Source of the DNA: Leishmania mexicana MHOM/GT/2001/U1103 | Lineage: Eukaryota; Euglenozoa; Kinetoplastea; Trypanosomatida; Trypanosomatidae | NCBI RefSeq assembly: GCF_000234665.1 | Contig: NC_018330.1 | Coordinates: forward strand, 310,001 to 374,000 | Length of the DNA stretch: 64,000 bases | Direction: 5' to 3' | In this document: positions 60,791-64,000 of the stretch, piece after piece | Layout: each line of letters opens with the position of its first letter | How positions within the stretch are numbered: position 1 is the stretch's first letter | The notes under the pieces: generated by a model | Databases searched by the model: none | What the model was told of the DNA's origin: nothing | What the model saw: only the letters and a program-made list of their open reading frames with translations | Program-made: the position numbers and the translations under genes

Positions 60791-61337
60791 CTGTGTGTGC
60801 TTGTGCCCCGCGTGTGTCGTGCGTGCATCGTCGTGGAAGGGTGTGTGGCAGTCAACGAGATTGTAGCGCTCTCCTATCACACTGCCTCGATGACAACGAG
60901 GGAAGGGAAGTGGTGAGAGGTGGGTGGGTGGGTGCCATGAGCTCCACAGTAACTCTCGTGCGCCGCTCAATCTTTCCCGCAACCCCCACCCCACCCCACT
61001 CCCCTCTGGATCTCTCTCCCTCTGCGTTAATTCATGCACAACGCCCTGCTGGCAAAGGTGCCGGCGACACCCGTGGAACGGATCGCAACGCGTCGGAAAA
61101 CAGCGTGAGGGAGCGGGGGAAAACGGGGCGACACACCCCAGCGGAGGTGGACGGAGCGCCGCCATCGCTCACCTTCAGCGCTTCTCCAAATGATGCACCT
61201 CCACATCCTTCACTTCGACTCATGCCCCTTGTTTCTTGTGCTGCTGCTGTTATACCCTATCGAGTCCTCGAGAGACGTTGGAGAAGCCCATCCACCACCG
61301 AGCGTTGGTGCACGCAGCCGCATGCACCAAGGCGCGT

Positions 61338-61380
61338 GCACACACACACACACACACACGCAGACGCAGACGCAGACGCG
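61338..61380 (+). repeat. (CA)n followed by (CAGACG)n repeat
   Basis: About 22 bases of CA dinucleotides and then CAGACG units, upstream of the last gene's splice signal. Confidence 0.85.
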
Positions 61381-61597
61381 CACAGACGTGTGGGCGCGCT
61401 TAGAACACATTAGTATTTTTCTCGTTCGCGTCGATTTGGCTGAGCATTCCGCCACCGGGGAAGCGGAGCGCGCTTCTGCACGACGCTCATCCGCGCAGCA
61501 CCGCTGACGCCGACCACGCCGCGACGGGGCGCAGTAAAAGAGGCCTGTGGACGCACGCGAGTGCCATTTGCCCCTTTTCCACCCATACACGCCTTAC

Positions 61598-61599
61598 AG
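61598..61599 (+). promoter_or_regulatory. Predicted trans-splice acceptor for the last gene
   Basis: AG directly after the 61563-61597 tract. It is 6 bases before ATG 61606, which is then the first start codon. Confidence 0.55.
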
Positions 61600-61605
61600 C
61601 CCTTC

Positions 61606-64000
61606 ATGTCGTCTTCGCCAAGGCCTGCGGGCATGGGGACGCTCTATGTCAACGATTACAAGGCACAGCTCGCATCTATTCTGGGGCTCGGCGCCGCCGC
61701 GGCTGGCCTCAGCCCGTCCGGCTCACCAGCGACGGAAGGCTGTGGTGTCGCAAGGCGCCCCCAAACGCGCCAGGAAGGCGGCGGCTGCATCAGTCAGCGC
61801 AATTCGCCTTCCCGGCACGGCAGTGGCAGTGGGAACTTCGACAGCGTCACACCGCCTCCACGGGCAGTGCCCTACTCCGTCTCCGCAAGTCGTGGGACCC
61901 CGCTAGTGACGCCAACGCGCGGCAGTAGCGCGAATCGTTCTGGAGAGCGCGTGAAGAGCGCACGCCGCGGCTCCCGTGCGGCGCCGCTGCTCGGCACGTC
62001 CGCTGTCTGTGTGACACCCACGCCGCAGAAGCAGGGCCACCACTGCCTTTCCCCCGCCACGTCCGCGCATCAGAACAAGGAAAAATCATCACGAGCCAGA
62101 CGTATCATCACGTCGGCATCGCAACAGCGCAGCCCCACGCGGGATGACGCACAGCGTGTCGGCAGCCCATCCGCAGCGCACACGAACGCCACCCTCTCCA
62201 CCGGCGTAGGCAGCGGCTACGTGATTCACGCAAACCAGCACCCCCTCTACGCCGGCAGAGGAGCACCGCAGCGGAAGCGCATCTCCCCTCCACCGGCTGC
62301 CGGCAAGCCCACCGGAGTGCAAGGGGACCTCGCCATATCCGTCGAATCAAACACCGTGCGGCGGCTGCAGAGGGGTGGGGCGGACAAACCGGCGGCATCG
62401 GTGGCAGCGACCAAAACCGCGCCTGTCAAGGCTGCCACGGCCTCGGGTGTCTGCGCAACGGTGAGCGCAGGCCAAACAAGACCGCCGGCGCAACGCGGTA
62501 GCATCATCGAGCAACTGGCAGCAGCCACCCAGATGAAAGGCAGTAACGGCTCCACGCTGGGACAGGCCACCCACGAGCCGCACGCTAACGTCTCCATGGC
62601 AAGGTCATCGAGTCCGCGAAAGTGGCCTCGGCCGCATTCCGAGAGTAACCAGCAGTTGTCGAGGTTCACCAGCGGCAGCGTCACGAAACCGCTAGGTCCG
62701 CTGCGGCAGCACGATCGAATGCGCATGCACCTGCAGCAGGCGTCTTTCAATGTGAGCACTAGCGCTGCTAGTGAGGTCGACAGGCGCTTGCCGAATGACA
62801 CGCTCGTCCTTGTGGGCCCGGAAAGGATGCCGGACGGAGAGGAAAACCCCATGTACACTCAACTCAAGGCATTCCAGCTGCCCCAGGCGCCCACAGCCGC
62901 GCCCCAAACCCCTGCACCACCCTCTCTGCCGGGCTCGGCAACGACCGGCTGCACATCCGCAGCAGCGCCCTCCACTGCACCCCCTCCAGCCGTGCCAGGT
63001 GCAGTGACAGCGGCAGCAGTGACGTGCCTCACTTCTGCGCCAGCACCAGCACCTGCCGCTGGCATACCCGCCCCAGTGGTGGCCCCTCCTCCACCAGGAG
63101 CCGACGTCCTTGCCGCCGCCGCCTTAGCAGGCACAACTGCGGCTAGCCCAGCACCGCCGCCACCACCACCACCAGCGGTCGCAGCCGTGGCAGGTGCCCC
63201 CAACGCACCCACCGTGGGCGGTTCGGCGGCGGGAACGGGGGCCTCGGCTGCTGCCGCCGCACCCGGCGCACGGTTGTCTGCACAGCCGGTCTCTGCGCGG
63301 AAGTCGACTAGGGAGGAGATGACGGAGGCAGAGGAGGAGCGCTTGTTGCGCGACCTCATCGCCACGTCACATCACGACCACCGGTGTGCGCGGCGGCCGC
63401 CGCCAGCCGCCTCGGCTGTCCTCGCCACGGGCGCAGGCCTCACTGCCGCGATAGAGACGGCGCTGCAGCTGCGACGGGAGGCGAACAACGGCGCGCTGCA
63501 CGGCTGGCGGAGCCCACCGGCAAACGTGCTGTTGCCTGACCCGACGCAGTCCGCGCCTACGTGGGCGGTGCTCAAGTCGGCACCTGCCCAAGAGGCGCAG
63601 CAGGCGGCGGCCGTGGCTTCTATCGCACGGCCCACTGGCGGAGTCTGTGGGGACCACCCAGCATCGCCGGCTAATGACATGACAGCCGCCGCGCACGGCG
63701 TCGCCGAGAACGCCGCTGACGGTGACGAAACCGCGCGCGTGTTGGACTCCATTGACTACCACGCGCCGTTTCAGTGCGTCCTCCATCCCGAGTACGTGGA
63801 GCACGACCTCGTGCCAGCGGCCTTGAGCGTTGGAGTCGTCGCCAACACCGGCGTGGATGATCCCATGAAGTCTTGTCCTACCAACCGCACCACCCCGGCC
63901 GCCGCTGCGGCGGCCGCGGCGGAGCAGCGGGACGATGTCGATGCGGATGCACTCGCTACAGCGGCAGCAGCCAGCAGCAACACCGCGGTGCAGACGCTGG
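61606..64000 (+). CDS. Disordered protein, N-terminal part, continues past the window
   Basis: The frame opens at ATG 61606 (MSSSPRPAGMGTLYVNDYKA) and has no stop codon to the last base, so at least 798 residues are present and the C-terminus is missing. An in-frame ATG at 61633 is an alternative start. I recognise no family. The visible part is Ser/Thr/Pro/Ala/Arg-rich, with a Pro/Ala-rich stretch at about 430-560. A short helical, charged segment follows near 565-590 (REEMTEAEEERLLRDLIATS), and there is a small hydrophobic patch near 720-740 (LDSIDYHAPFQCVLHPEY). Long disordered N-termini of this kind often precede a protein kinase or other domain in trypanosomatids, but no such domain is visible here. 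Confidence 0.8.
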   Translation, partial: MSSSPRPAGMGTLYVNDYKAQLASILGLGAAAAGLSPSGSPATEGCGVARRPQTRQEGGGCISQRNSPSRHGSGSGNFDSVTPPPRAVPYSVSASRGTPLVTPTRGSSANRSGERVKSARRGSRAAPLLGTSAVCVTPTPQKQGHHCLSPATSAHQNKEKSSRARRIITSASQQRSPTRDDAQRVGSPSAAHTNATLSTGVGSGYVIHANQHPLYAGRGAPQRKRISPPPAAGKPTGVQGDLAISVESNTVRRLQRGGADKPAASVAATKTAPVKAATASGVCATVSAGQTRPPAQRGSIIEQLAAATQMKGSNGSTLGQATHEPHANVSMARSSSPRKWPRPHSESNQQLSRFTSGSVTKPLGPLRQHDRMRMHLQQASFNVSTSAASEVDRRLPNDTLVLVGPERMPDGEENPMYTQLKAFQLPQAPTAAPQTPAPPSLPGSATTGCTSAAAPSTAPPPAVPGAVTAAAVTCLTSAPAPAPAAGIPAPVVAPPPPGADVLAAAALAGTTAASPAPPPPPPPAVAAVAGAPNAPTVGGSAAGTGASAAAAAPGARLSAQPVSARKSTREEMTEAEEERLLRDLIATSHHDHRCARRPPPAASAVLATGAGLTAAIETALQLRREANNGALHGWRSPPANVLLPDPTQSAPTWAVLKSAPAQEAQQAAAVASIARPTGGVCGDHPASPANDMTAAAHGVAENAADGDETARVLDSIDYHAPFQCVLHPEYVEHDLVPAALSVGVVANTGVDDPMKSCPTNRTTPAAAAAAAAEQRDDVDADALATAAAASSNTAVQTL

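Larger units (their letters stand above)
59969..61605 (+). other. Intergenic region before the last gene
   Basis: No gene is supported. It has C/T runs near 59992-60027, a (GT)n run at 60764-60790, a (CA)n run near 61338-61360 followed by (CAGACG)n to about 61380, and the tract at 61563-61597 with an AG at 61598-61599. Confidence 0.6.

Overview
The window looks like nuclear DNA of a trypanosomatid, most likely Leishmania or a close relative. The signs are high GC, intron-less genes all on the + strand, intergenic regions of 0.6-2.6 kb full of polypyrimidine tracts followed by AG (trans-splice acceptors), many (CA)n/(TG)n microsatellites, and proteins padded with long Ser/Ala/Pro/Gly-rich disordered segments. 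It fits a slice of one directional polycistronic gene cluster. I saw no tRNA, rRNA, CRISPR array or intact mobile element. There is one possible degenerate SIDER-type retroposon remnant.

There are sixteen protein genes, left to right: a nicalin-like ER membrane protein (642-2291); a mitochondrial adrenodoxin-type [2Fe-2S] ferredoxin (4015-4542); an RRM/RGG protein resembling ALY/REF (6012-6998); an unrecognised protein (7617-9350); a 2031-residue mostly disordered protein (10189-16284); a protein with a split C2H2-like finger and a C-terminal NYN/PIN-like domain (16945-18453); a small single-span, probably mitochondrial membrane protein (19231-19611); a 4172-residue TEP1-like protein with TROVE, DUF4062, NACHT and WD40 regions (22167-34685); an axonemal inner-arm dynein light chain of the DNALI1/p28 family (35569-36960); a 1740-residue disordered protein (38668-43890); a helical-repeat, probably mitochondrial protein (46073-47683); an unrecognised 734-residue protein (48989-51193); a RluA/RPUSD2-type pseudouridine synthase (51834-54800); a RING-H2 plus coiled-coil protein whose RING is split by a 141-residue insertion (55523-57106); an acidic beta-helix (pectin-lyase-fold) protein (57917-59968); and a disordered protein still open at the window end (61606-64000).

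The neighbours do not form one pathway, as is normal for trypanosomatid clusters. Expression would be set by trans-splicing, polyadenylation and UTR elements, not by gene-specific promoters. The strongest items for follow-up are the TEP1-like giant (a candidate vault or telomerase RNP component) with its odd 5' leader (hairpin with an AUG-UAG minimal uORF), the ferredoxin start that the splice site moves downstream, the split RING, the split finger plus NYN/PIN protein, and a recurring order of (UG)n then (CA)n tracts across intergenic regions that could pair in the precursor RNA.

Limits: starts were chosen by reading polypyrimidine/AG signals and protein character by eye. Family calls rest on motif recognition, not on searches.
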